Assembly (NCBI GenBank): GCA_002405515.1
Contig: DHLZ01000047.1
Location: 1-21,130, forward strand
DNA: 21,130 nucleotides
DNA from: Planctomycetaceae bacterium UBA4655
Lineage (GTDB): Bacteria > Planctomycetota > Planctomycetia > Pirellulales > UBA1268
Direction of reading: 5' to 3'
The notes under the pieces are model-generated. The model saw nothing but the letters and a program-made list of their open reading frames with translations, was not told where the DNA came from and did no database searches. Shown here piece by piece: positions 8,219-14,761 of this stretch. Numbering within the stretch: the stretch's first letter is position 1; each line of letters begins with the position of its first letter. A program made the translations under genes and the position numbers.

Positions 8219-8233
8219 ATCTCGGGAGGCCCG
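8209..8233 (-). terminator. Candidate hairpin terminator of hisE-hisG
   Basis: Fifteen bases after the hisG stop, CGGGCTTCC (8209-8217) and GGAGGCCCG (8225-8233) form a nine-base-pair stem (one G-U pair) with a seven-base loop. No T-tract follows on the minus strand, so it could be a plain stem-loop protecting the mRNA end instead. Confidence 0.4.
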
Positions 8234-8247
8234 CCGCCAGGGAAGCC

Positions 8248-9159
8248 TCACAGCCGGCAGTTCGTGATCGCGGTCTCCACGATGGCCGAGGCGCCGATCG
8301 CCTCGAGCCGTTCCATGATGGCGTGGGTCTCGCCGCGGCGGACCATCGCCCGCACGGCGCACCAGTCGGGGTCCTCGAGGCCGCTCACCGTCGGCGAGTT
8401 GAAGCCGGGGGTGATCTTCTCCGCCTCGGCGAGCCGCGACCGCGGGATGTTGTATTCCAGGAGCGAGTAGCTTCTCGCGATGACGACGCCCTCGAGCCGC
8501 CGCACGATCCGGTCGGCGAGGTCCGCGTGCCGACGGCCGCGGTTCTGCACGAGCACGGTCTCGTAGCGGCCGATCTCATCGAGGATCCGCAGCTGGTTGG
8601 CCGCGAGCGTGCTGCCGGTCTCCACGAGGTCGACGATCGCGTCGGCCACGCCGAGGCTGATCATCACTTCGACGCTTCCCGACAGCTCGACGAGGTGCAC
8701 CGTCACGCCGCGGTCGCCGAGCCACTTCCGCGTGATGGTCGGGAAGCTCGTGGCGACCCTCGCTCCCTGGAGGTCCTTCGGCGACGCCACGGCCGACTTC
8801 TCGGGCACGCAGATCGCGAGCCGGCAGGAGCCGATGCCGAGGTCGAGCCGCGGGATGAGGCCGGGGCCGGAATCGCCCGGCCCCGCCCCGCCGAGATCGT
8901 GCCGGCAGTGCTCGGCGATGAGGTCGGCGCCCGTGATGCCGAGGTCGATCGCGCCCTCCTCGGCGAGGACGGGGATGTCGTCGGTGCGGAGGAACGTCAC
9001 CTCCACCGGCATGTCGCGGCAGCGGGCGAAGAGCGTCCGCTCGGTCCGCCTGAACGAGAGGCCCGCATCGTGGAGCAGCTGGGCCGCCGCCTCCGAGAGC
9101 CTGCCCTTGCTCGGCAGCCCGATCCGCAGCAGGCCGTCGTTCGATCCTTCGTCAGTCAT
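8248..9159 (-). CDS. hisG: ATP phosphoribosyltransferase HisG, long form
   Basis: HisG condenses ATP with PRPP, the first and feedback-controlled step of histidine synthesis. The 303-residue length is that of the long form, which carries its own C-terminal regulatory domain (about residues 228-300) and does not need HisZ. Motifs seen are LPSKGRL (15-21), LRTDDIPVLAEEGAIDLGITG (split over 57-77) and the PRPP-binding block DAIVDLVETGSTL (173-185). The ATG at 9159 has GAGAGG about nine bases upstream. It lies 25 bases after the hisE stop, so the two form an operon catalysing steps one and two of the pathway. Confidence 0.95.
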   Translation of the reverse strand: MTDEGSNDGLLRIGLPSKGRLSEAAAQLLHDAGLSFRRTERTLFARCRDMPVEVTFLRTDDIPVLAEEGAIDLGITGADLIAEHCRHDLGGAGPGDSGPGLIPRLDLGIGSCRLAICVPEKSAVASPKDLQGARVATSFPTITRKWLGDRGVTVHLVELSGSVEVMISLGVADAIVDLVETGSTLAANQLRILDEIGRYETVLVQNRGRRHADLADRIVRRLEGVVIARSYSLLEYNIPRSRLAEAEKITPGFNSPTVSGLEDPDWCAVRAMVRRGETHAIMERLEAIGASAIVETAITNCRL

Positions 9160-9184
9160 GGGTTCGCCTCTCTGGGTAGCGATC

Positions 9185-9535
9185 TCATTGAGCCTTGGCC
9201 CTGGCGGCCTTCTCGTCGAGCCCCGAGACGCCGAACCGCCTCGCAAGCTCCGCCTCGACGGCCGAAAGCCTCAGGCCGCGGGCCGCGAGCAGAACGAGCG
9301 TGTGGTAGAGAAGGTCGGCCGCCTCGGCCACGACCCGCTCGTCGGCCTCGCCCGCCGCCGCCGCCACGAGTTCGCCCGCCTCCTCGGTCACCTTGCCGCC
9401 GATCTTCGACACGCCTCCGGCGAGGAGCCGGCTGGTGTAGGATCGATTCGAGGCCTCCGGCGATGCGGCGACTTCCGCACGGCGCGAAAGGATCACGGCC
9501 TCGAGCTGCTCGAGAACGTCTCCGGGTTGGATCAT
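9185..9535 (-). CDS. hisE: Phosphoribosyl-ATP pyrophosphatase HisE
   Basis: HisE hydrolyses phosphoribosyl-ATP to phosphoribosyl-AMP, the second step of histidine synthesis. The 116-residue protein is the stand-alone form, with no HisI domain. It shows the MazG-like all-alpha signature: KIGGKVTEEAGELVAAA with the metal-binding EEAGE (51-55), and EAADLLYH (71-78). The ATG at 9535 has GGAGA upstream. It is the first gene of a hisE-hisG pair and diverges from miaA with a 64-base gap that must hold both promoters. Confidence 0.94.
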   Translation of the reverse strand: MIQPGDVLEQLEAVILSRRAEVAASPEASNRSYTSRLLAGGVSKIGGKVTEEAGELVAAAAGEADERVVAEAADLLYHTLVLLAARGLRLSAVEAELARRFGVSGLDEKAARAKAQ

Positions 9536-9599
9536 CGTGGAATCTCCGCTGGGCCAGAGAACTCTACCATCCGCGGAGCCCGCTGCAGGCGCCGCAAAA

Positions 9600-10469
9600 A
9601 TGCCGGTTCTCGCCGGGGATTGCTGGATTCTCTCGGGGCCGACGGCCTCCGGGAAGTCGGCCATCGCGATGCGGCTGGCCGAGCGGCTTGGGGCCGAGAT
9701 CGTGAGCGTCGATTCGATGGCGGTCTACCGGGGGCTCGACATCGGCACCGCCAAGCCGACCGCGGCCGACCGCCGTCGTGTTCCCCACCACCTGCTCGAC
9801 GTCGTCGCACCGCGGGATGAATACAGCATTGCCCGCTGGCTCTCCGACGCCGCCGACGCCGTCGCCGACATCCGCGGCCGGGGCCGCCGGATCCTCTTCG
9901 TCGGCGGCACTCCGCTCTATTTGCGGGCCCTGCGGGAGGGGCTCGCCGAGCTGCCGCCGGCCGATCCGCGGCTTCGGGAATCGCTTTCCGCGGAGGCCGA
10001 GGCAAGGGGTTCGGCAGCCCTTCACGCGAGGCTCGCCGCGGTCGATCCCGCGGCCGCACGACGCATCCATCCCAACGACGCGAAGCGGATCATCCGCAGC
10101 CTCGAGGTGGCGGCCCTCGCCGGCACGCCGCAGAGCGTCGCCTTTCGTCCGAGCCCGAATCCGCTCTTCGACGAGAGGCTGCTCGTGGTCGACCGCCCCC
10201 GCGGCTGGCTCCATCGCGTGATCGACGCGAGGGTCGAGCGGATGTTTGCCGACGGCCTCGTCGAGGAGACCCGAGCGGCGGTCGCTTCCGGCGGCATCGG
10301 CCGCACCGCCTCTCAGGCCGCCGGCTACGCCGAGGCGATCGCCGTGCTCGAGCGGCGGATGACCGTCGCCGAGGCGATCGACGCCACGAAGCGGAGAACG
10401 AGGCAGCTCGCCAAGCGGCAATTGACCTGGCTACGCAGCTTTCGCGGGGCGGTGTGGCTGGCCGCTTGA
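9600..10469 (+). CDS. miaA: tRNA dimethylallyltransferase MiaA
   Basis: MiaA transfers a dimethylallyl group to the N6 of A37 in tRNAs that read codons starting with U. The P-loop GPTASGKS (13-20) is followed by DSMAVYRGLDIGTAKPT (38-54), VPHHLLDVVAP, FVGGTPLYLRAL and, near the C-terminus, AAGYAEAI and KRRTRQLAKRQLTWLR. All are family landmarks. The 289-residue length is slightly short but complete. The ATG at 9600 is chosen because the P-loop follows it at the usual distance. A GTG at 9537 in the same frame would add 21 residues of non-conserved sequence and run into the hisE start region. No clear Shine-Dalgarno is seen. Confidence 0.95.
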   Translation: MPVLAGDCWILSGPTASGKSAIAMRLAERLGAEIVSVDSMAVYRGLDIGTAKPTAADRRRVPHHLLDVVAPRDEYSIARWLSDAADAVADIRGRGRRILFVGGTPLYLRALREGLAELPPADPRLRESLSAEAEARGSAALHARLAAVDPAAARRIHPNDAKRIIRSLEVAALAGTPQSVAFRPSPNPLFDERLLVVDRPRGWLHRVIDARVERMFADGLVEETRAAVASGGIGRTASQAAGYAEAIAVLERRMTVAEAIDATKRRTRQLAKRQLTWLRSFRGAVWLAA

Positions 10470-10489
10470 CACTTCAAGTCCGCTGCAAA

Positions 10490-10508
10490 AGGGCACCACA
10501 AGTGCCTT
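10490..10508 (+). terminator. Possible stem-loop after miaA
   Basis: AGGGCAC (10490-10496) and GTGCCTT (10502-10508) can pair over seven bases with one G-U pair and a five-base loop, about 20 bases past the miaA stop. There is no T-tract, so termination is uncertain. Confidence 0.3.
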
Positions 10509-10534
10509 CAAAACGCGTGCTAGCACCGTATCTA

Positions 10535-10580
10535 GTGGTTGCGGCGGCCGCCGACCACAAAATCCGCGCAACCGGTTGCG
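10535..10580. promoter_or_regulatory. Palindrome cluster sharing the half-site GGTTGCG
   Basis: A hairpin (GTGGT 10535-10539, ACCAC 10554-10558, enclosing the palindrome CGGCGGCCGCCG) is followed by the perfect 14-base palindrome CGCAACCGGTTGCG (10567-10580). GGTTGCG occurs at 10537-10543 and again at 10574-10580, with its complement CGCAACC at 10567-10573. Such an arrangement is typical of a dimeric repressor site, but the binding protein is unknown. Confidence 0.4.
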
Positions 10581-10881
10581 TTTGCCGAATGCCCCCCTAC
10601 TCTCTCGGCCAGCTCGAACGACGGAATGGTTCGAGGCGGCCGATCGAGGCCGCTTCGGCCCGGTGCCAGGAGGGCATCCGACCGGCGTGAGGCTTTGCGA
10701 AAAAGCGGGTCGTCAAGGATGGCGACCGACGGGTTGGACGGTTCGACGGGTTCGCTGAAAGGCGGCTCCCAGGCGACCGTTCTTTCTCGCCCCGCTTTCT
10801 CGCGGCGCCCACGGCATACGGCGGCCCGGCTGGATCCTCACCGGGGGCTTTTTCGGCCGCCTCGTCGCCGGGTCGGATGAT

Positions 10882-10895
10882 GACACGCACGTGTC
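10882..10895. promoter_or_regulatory. Inverted repeat touching the ribosome-binding site of the amidotransferase-like gene
   Basis: GACACG-CA-CGTGTC (10882-10895) is a 6+6 inverted repeat. The strong Shine-Dalgarno GGGAGG (10896-10901) starts at the very next base, six bases before ATG 10908. It could be an operator or an mRNA structure affecting translation. Confidence 0.35.
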
Positions 10896-10907
10896 GGGAG
10901 GATACGC

Positions 10908-11654
10908 ATGGCCGCCAAGCCCCTGATCGGCATCAACATGGATTACCGAGCCGCCCGCAAGGAGCACGACGCACTCTCGTTCGTGGCCGCCGGCTACTAC
11001 GACGGCATCATCGCTTCGGGCGGCATCCCGGTGATCCTGCCCCCGGTCGCCGATGAGGAGGATCTCTCGCGGCTGCTCGACATGCTCGACGGCGTGGTGC
11101 TCGTCGGCGGTTCCGACCTCGATCCTCGACGCGACGGCTACATGCCACATCCGGCCGTCCGCCCGATGGAGGCCCGCCGCGAGGACTTCGACCGCATGCT
11201 CGCCCGACAGGTCTGCGCCCGCCACATGCCGGTGCTCGGCATCGGCGCCGGCATGCAGCTGTTGAACATCACCGAGGGGGGCACGCTCTTCCTCCACATC
11301 CCCGAGGATCTGCCGAAGGCGATCCCGCACAAGGACCCGCTCGACCCCGCCCATCGCCACGGCCTCGAGGTCGTCGCCGGCACGGTGATGGAACGGGTTT
11401 ACGGCGACGGCGAACTGCGGGTGAACAGCATGCACCACATGGCGATCGACGACGTCGCCGAGAGCTTCCGGGTTTCGGCGAGGGCGCCCGACGGCGTGGT
11501 CGAGGCGATCGAGAGCACCGACGACTCGTGGGTCGCCATCGGCACCCAGTTTCACCCCGAGGCGGGCAGCGCCTCGGCCCTCGACGTGAAGATCTTCGAG
11601 GAGTTCGTCATCGCCATTACCGGCGTCGTGCCGGAGGTCAGGCTGGTTGCGTGA
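10908..11654 (+). CDS. Class I glutamine amidotransferase-like protein (C26/PuuD family) without the catalytic Cys
   Basis: The fold assignment is clear. The protein matches gamma-glutamyl-GABA hydrolase-like (peptidase C26) proteins in IASGGIPVILPP, VLVGGSDLDP, PVLGI-x-x-GMQLLN, GGTLFLHI, VNSMHHMA and the terminal QFHPE. These enzymes use a Cys-His-Glu triad. Here His216 and Glu218 are kept, but the nucleophile in LGIC(R/A)GMQ is Gly113 (codon GGC at 11244-11246) and reads LGIGAGMQ. The only Cys in the protein is Cys103, ten residues before that site. It is therefore unlikely to hydrolyse gamma-glutamyl amides and may be a binding or regulatory pseudoenzyme (inference). The 248-residue length is normal. 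The start is fixed by GGGAGG six bases upstream. Its end overlaps the opposing methyltransferase by 17 bases. Confidence 0.88.
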   Translation: MAAKPLIGINMDYRAARKEHDALSFVAAGYYDGIIASGGIPVILPPVADEEDLSRLLDMLDGVVLVGGSDLDPRRDGYMPHPAVRPMEARREDFDRMLARQVCARHMPVLGIGAGMQLLNITEGGTLFLHIPEDLPKAIPHKDPLDPAHRHGLEVVAGTVMERVYGDGELRVNSMHHMAIDDVAESFRVSARAPDGVVEAIESTDDSWVAIGTQFHPEAGSASALDVKIFEEFVIAITGVVPEVRLVA

Positions 11655-12300
11655 CTTTGAAGACTTCGATGCTGGGCCCGTCGGTCGCGGCATGCGGCCG
11701 ACGGGCCGGCATTCTCTCCACAACAAGGCCGATCCGCTCGCAAGCGTCGGGGAAGTGTGCTGCGGCCGCCCTGCCAGGATCGGCGACAAGCGCGACTCCA
11801 CCGCTCGAGATCGAGCGATCGATCACCGCCGCGAGAGCCGCGGGGTGGTGCCGCTCGTAGAGCACGTCGGCGGCGAGCACGCGGTCGAACCGACCGAGAT
11901 CCGCCGGGGGATTCCGCCAGTCGACGACCCTCACCTCCGGCGACGGCAGCCGGTTCTTGGCGGCGTTGTAGGCGACCCCCTCCAGGGCCGCCAGTTCGTA
12001 GTCGCTCGCGACGACCCTGAATCCCTGCCGAGCCGCGACGAGCGAGGGCAGCCCGAGACCGCAGCCAAGCTCCAGGAGCACGAGTCCCCGGCCATCCACT
12101 CCGGCGATGTCCTCAGCGAGCACGATCGCCGACTCCCAGACGTCGGCCCAGTAGGGAATACGCTCGTCGCGGTCGAACTCCGTCAGGTCGATGAGGGCCT
12201 CCATGTCCGGCGGTCGCCAGACGTCGATAGCGCCTCCGGGGAGGTCGATCCTGCGGAGCACCGGCTGGAATCTGACGTATCCTTTTCCCTCGTCTCGCAT
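11638..12300 (-). CDS. Class I SAM-dependent methyltransferase (METTL16/21-like group, protein-methyltransferase type)
   Basis: A 220-residue cytoplasmic methyltransferase. The SAM-binding motif I reads LLELGCGLG (75-83), an acidic residue for the ribose follows at Asp100 (VVASDYE), and the motif IV region is ADVLYE (144-149). DVWESAIVLAEDI before motif I is characteristic of the Methyltransf_16 / Nnt1 / ETFB-lysine methyltransferase group, where (W/E)(S/D)xxxLA precedes motif I. Its substrate is probably a protein, but this is inference. The ATG at 12300 has AGGAG five bases upstream (CTCCT at 12306-12310). It diverges from glgB and converges on the amidotransferase-like gene. Confidence 0.85.
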   Translation of the reverse strand: MRDEGKGYVRFQPVLRRIDLPGGAIDVWRPPDMEALIDLTEFDRDERIPYWADVWESAIVLAEDIAGVDGRGLVLLELGCGLGLPSLVAARQGFRVVASDYELAALEGVAYNAAKNRLPSPEVRVVDWRNPPADLGRFDRVLAADVLYERHHPAALAAVIDRSISSGGVALVADPGRAAAAHFPDACERIGLVVERMPARRPHAATDGPSIEVFKVTQPA

Positions 12301-12487
12301 CGACGCTCCTTCGACCGGCGGTCCCTACAAGCCGCACAGGACGTGCGACAGGACTCGCGCCGGCCGGGGACGATACCATGGAGGACGGTCCCACGCCCCC
12401 CCGGTCGACTCCCCCGATGCCCGCTGCCGATATCCAACGTCGAACGGGGACGGGTTGTTCCGTGTCGTACCGCCGGTCTTTCCGCGC

Positions 12488-14722
12488 ATGCCCACCAGTC
12501 CGCACATCGACGTCCAGGCTCTCGGCCGACTGCTCGCCGGACGGTGCGACCGCCCGGCCGCGCTGCTCGGTCCGCAGCCGCCCGAGCTCGACGTATCGAC
12601 CGGACGGCGGGTTCGCCGGATCCGCACGTTCCTTCCCCGGGCGAGGCAGGTATGGCTCGTTCGCCGCGGCATCGGGGGGAGCGAGAGCCAGCCGATGCGG
12701 CGAACGCACGCCGCCGGGCTGTACGAGGCGGTTGTGCCGGCGGCCGACGGGCTCCGCGAAGACGGCTATCTGCTCCGTTACGTCGACGCGTCCGGTGACC
12801 GTCGTGAAATCCACGACCCCTACGCCTGCGGATCCATGCTCAGCGAGTTCGATCTCCACCTGATCGGCGAAGGCCGTCACTGGAAAAGCTACGAGAAGCT
12901 GGGGGCCCAGCCCGCGGCGCTCGACGGCGTATCCGGCGTGAACTTCGCCGTCTGGGCCCCGAACGCCCGCAGCGTGAGCGTCGTCGGCAGCTTCAACGGC
13001 TGGGACGGCCGCACCCACCCGATGCACAAGCGAATCCCGTCGGGCGTGTGGGAGCTTTTCGTGCCGGGCATCGGCCCCGGCGAGGCGTACAAATACCGCG
13101 TGCAGGATGCGGGCGGTCATTTCGGTGACCGGGCCGATCCCCATGGCTTCGCCGCCGAACTGCCCCCGCGGACCGCGTCGTGCGTCGTCGATCTCGGTTC
13201 CTACCGCTGGCGGGACGACGAGTGGATGGCGACGCGGGCTGACCGCAACTCGCTCCAATCGCCGTTGAACATCTACGAGGTCCACCTCGGTAGCTGGCGG
13301 CGGCCCGGCGACGACCCGCACCGCTGGCTCTCCTATGCGGATATGGAGCGGGAGCTCGTTCCCTACTGCGTCGAGATGGGATTCACCCACGTCGAGTTCC
13401 TCCCACCGACCGAGCACCCGCTTTCGGCGAGCTGGGGGTACCAGACGATCGGACTCTTCGCGGCCACGAGCCGGTTCGGCCCGCCGCAGGCCCTCATGTC
13501 GCTCATCGACGCGTTCCATCGGGCCGGGATCGGCGTGATCATCGACTGGGTGCCCGCTCATTTCCCAAGGGATGGGCATGGACTTCGCCGATTCGACGGG
13601 ACGGCGCTCTACGAGCACGAAGATCCCCGCAAGGGAGAACACCCCGACTGGGGCACGCTCATCTTCAACTACGGCCGCAACGAGGTGGCGAACTACCTCA
13701 TCTCGTCAGCGCTCTTCTGGCTCGATCGTTATCACATCGACGGGCTGCGGGTCGATGCGGTGGCCTCGATGCTCTACCTCGACTACAGCCGCGAGGAAGG
13801 CCAGTGGGAGCCCAACCGCTTCGGTGGCCGGGAGAACCTCGAGGCGATCGAGTTCATCAAGCAGTTCAACATCCAGGTGCACACGCACCATCCGGGCGTG
13901 CTGACGATCGCCGAGGAGTCGACGGCGTGGGGGGGCGTCTCGCGGCCGACCTACCTCGGCGGGCTCGGCTTCAGCCTGAAGTGGAACATGGGCTGGATGA
14001 ACGACACGCTCCGCTACATGCGGCACGATCCGGTCCACAGAAAGTACCACCACGACGAGCTCACCTTCAGCCTCATCTACGCCTTTCACGAGAACTTCGT
14101 CCTGCCGCTCTCGCACGACGAGGTCGTGCACGGCAAGCGATCGCTGCTCGACCAGATGCCGGGAGACCTCTGGCAGAAGTTCGCGAACCTGCGGCTGCTC
14201 TACGCCTACATGTGGTGCCACCCCGGCAAGAAGCTGCTGTTCATGGGGGGTGAGTTCGGGCAGTGGAAGGAATGGAACTTCGACGAAAGCCTCGACTGGC
14301 ACCTGCTGCAATTCGACCCGCACCGCGGGCTGTCGCGGGCCGTCGCCGACCTCAACGCCCTCGTTCGCCGCGAGCCGGCCCTGCACCGGCTCGACTTCGA
14401 CGGCCGAGGCTTCGAGTGGATCGATTGCCACAATTGGCAGGACAGCGTGCTCGCCTTCATCCGCAAGTCCGAAGACCCCGCCGACTTCCTCATCGCCTGC
14501 TCGAACTTCACGCCCGTGCCGCGGGAGGGCTACCGCCTCGGCGTGCCCCATGCGGGCGACTACGACGAGATCTTCAACAGCGACTCGACCTTTTACGGCG
14601 GCTCGAACCTCGGCAACGCGGGCGTCCTCCGCGCCGTCGAAGCGGCCCACCACGGCCGGCCGGCCCACCTCGTCCTCGCGCTCCCGCCGCTGGCCACGAT
14701 CGTGCTGAAGCCGCGGCGGTGA
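12488..14722 (+). CDS. glgB: 1,4-alpha-glucan branching enzyme GlgB
   Basis: GlgB makes alpha-1,6 branches in glycogen. At 744 residues it is close to the E. coli enzyme (728). It starts with an N1-type beta module (about 1-125), then a CBM48 module (GVNFAVWAPNARSVSVVGSF from about 150), then a GH13 (beta/alpha)8 barrel. Catalytic region I is DWVPAHFP (Asp353-Pro360). Region II is GLRVDAVASM with the nucleophile Asp423. Region III is TIAEES with the acid/base Glu476, 53 residues on as in E. coli. Region IV is LSHDEVVHGK (His543, Asp544). The ATG at 12488 lacks a Shine-Dalgarno, and GTG/TTG codons lie a few residues upstream, so the start is slightly uncertain. No other glg gene is in the window. 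Confidence 0.97.
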   Translation: MPTSPHIDVQALGRLLAGRCDRPAALLGPQPPELDVSTGRRVRRIRTFLPRARQVWLVRRGIGGSESQPMRRTHAAGLYEAVVPAADGLREDGYLLRYVDASGDRREIHDPYACGSMLSEFDLHLIGEGRHWKSYEKLGAQPAALDGVSGVNFAVWAPNARSVSVVGSFNGWDGRTHPMHKRIPSGVWELFVPGIGPGEAYKYRVQDAGGHFGDRADPHGFAAELPPRTASCVVDLGSYRWRDDEWMATRADRNSLQSPLNIYEVHLGSWRRPGDDPHRWLSYADMERELVPYCVEMGFTHVEFLPPTEHPLSASWGYQTIGLFAATSRFGPPQALMSLIDAFHRAGIGVIIDWVPAHFPRDGHGLRRFDGTALYEHEDPRKGEHPDWGTLIFNYGRNEVANYLISSALFWLDRYHIDGLRVDAVASMLYLDYSREEGQWEPNRFGGRENLEAIEFIKQFNIQVHTHHPGVLTIAEESTAWGGVSRPTYLGGLGFSLKWNMGWMNDTLRYMRHDPVHRKYHHDELTFSLIYAFHENFVLPLSHDEVVHGKRSLLDQMPGDLWQKFANLRLLYAYMWCHPGKKLLFMGGEFGQWKEWNFDESLDWHLLQFDPHRGLSRAVADLNALVRREPALHRLDFDGRGFEWIDCHNWQDSVLAFIRKSEDPADFLIACSNFTPVPREGYRLGVPHAGDYDEIFNSDSTFYGGSNLGNAGVLRAVEAAHHGRPAHLVLALPPLATIVLKPRR

Positions 14723-14729
14723 CGCCGGG

Positions 14730-14747
14730 GTTCGGGCCGGCCCGAAC
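14730..14747. terminator. Perfect palindrome between convergent glgB and the PpiD-like gene, likely bidirectional terminator
   Basis: GTTCGGGCCGGCCCGAAC is a perfect 18-base palindrome lying eight bases after the glgB stop and 15 bases from the opposing stop. It can form a seven-base-pair stem with a CCGG loop, and CGGGG/CCCCG outside it may extend the structure. There is no T-tract. Confidence 0.5.
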
Positions 14748-14761
14748 GCAGCCCCGCGTCG

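Larger units (their letters stand above)
7951..8247. other. Intergenic region between convergent mqnX-like gene and hisG
   Basis: These 297 bases separate two convergent genes and contain no credible ORF. They hold a small GC hairpin (TGCCGC at 8073-8078, GCGGCA at 8086-8091) and a cluster of CGGGCTTCCG repeats whose last copy forms one arm of a nine-base-pair hairpin next to hisG. Confidence 0.6.
10470..10907. other. Intergenic region with several palindromes
   Basis: These 438 bases lie between miaA and the amidotransferase-like gene. I see no credible protein: the short frames present are arginine-rich and have no ribosome site. The stretch contains a stem-loop at 10490-10508 just after miaA (AGGGCAC/GTGCCTT, five-base loop), a GC hairpin at 10535-10558, a perfect 14-base palindrome at 10567-10580 and an inverted repeat at 10882-10895 touching the next ribosome site. 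No tRNA or known riboswitch was recognised. Confidence 0.55.

Noticed and set aside
9544..9578. Inverted repeat CTCCGC/GCGGAG between hisE and miaA
   Set aside because: Six-base arms with a 23-base spacer are expected by chance in this GC-rich DNA.
10454..10690. 78-codon frame after miaA
   Set aside because: Starts inside miaA, has no Shine-Dalgarno and no protein-like pattern; the region is better explained by palindromic intergenic DNA.
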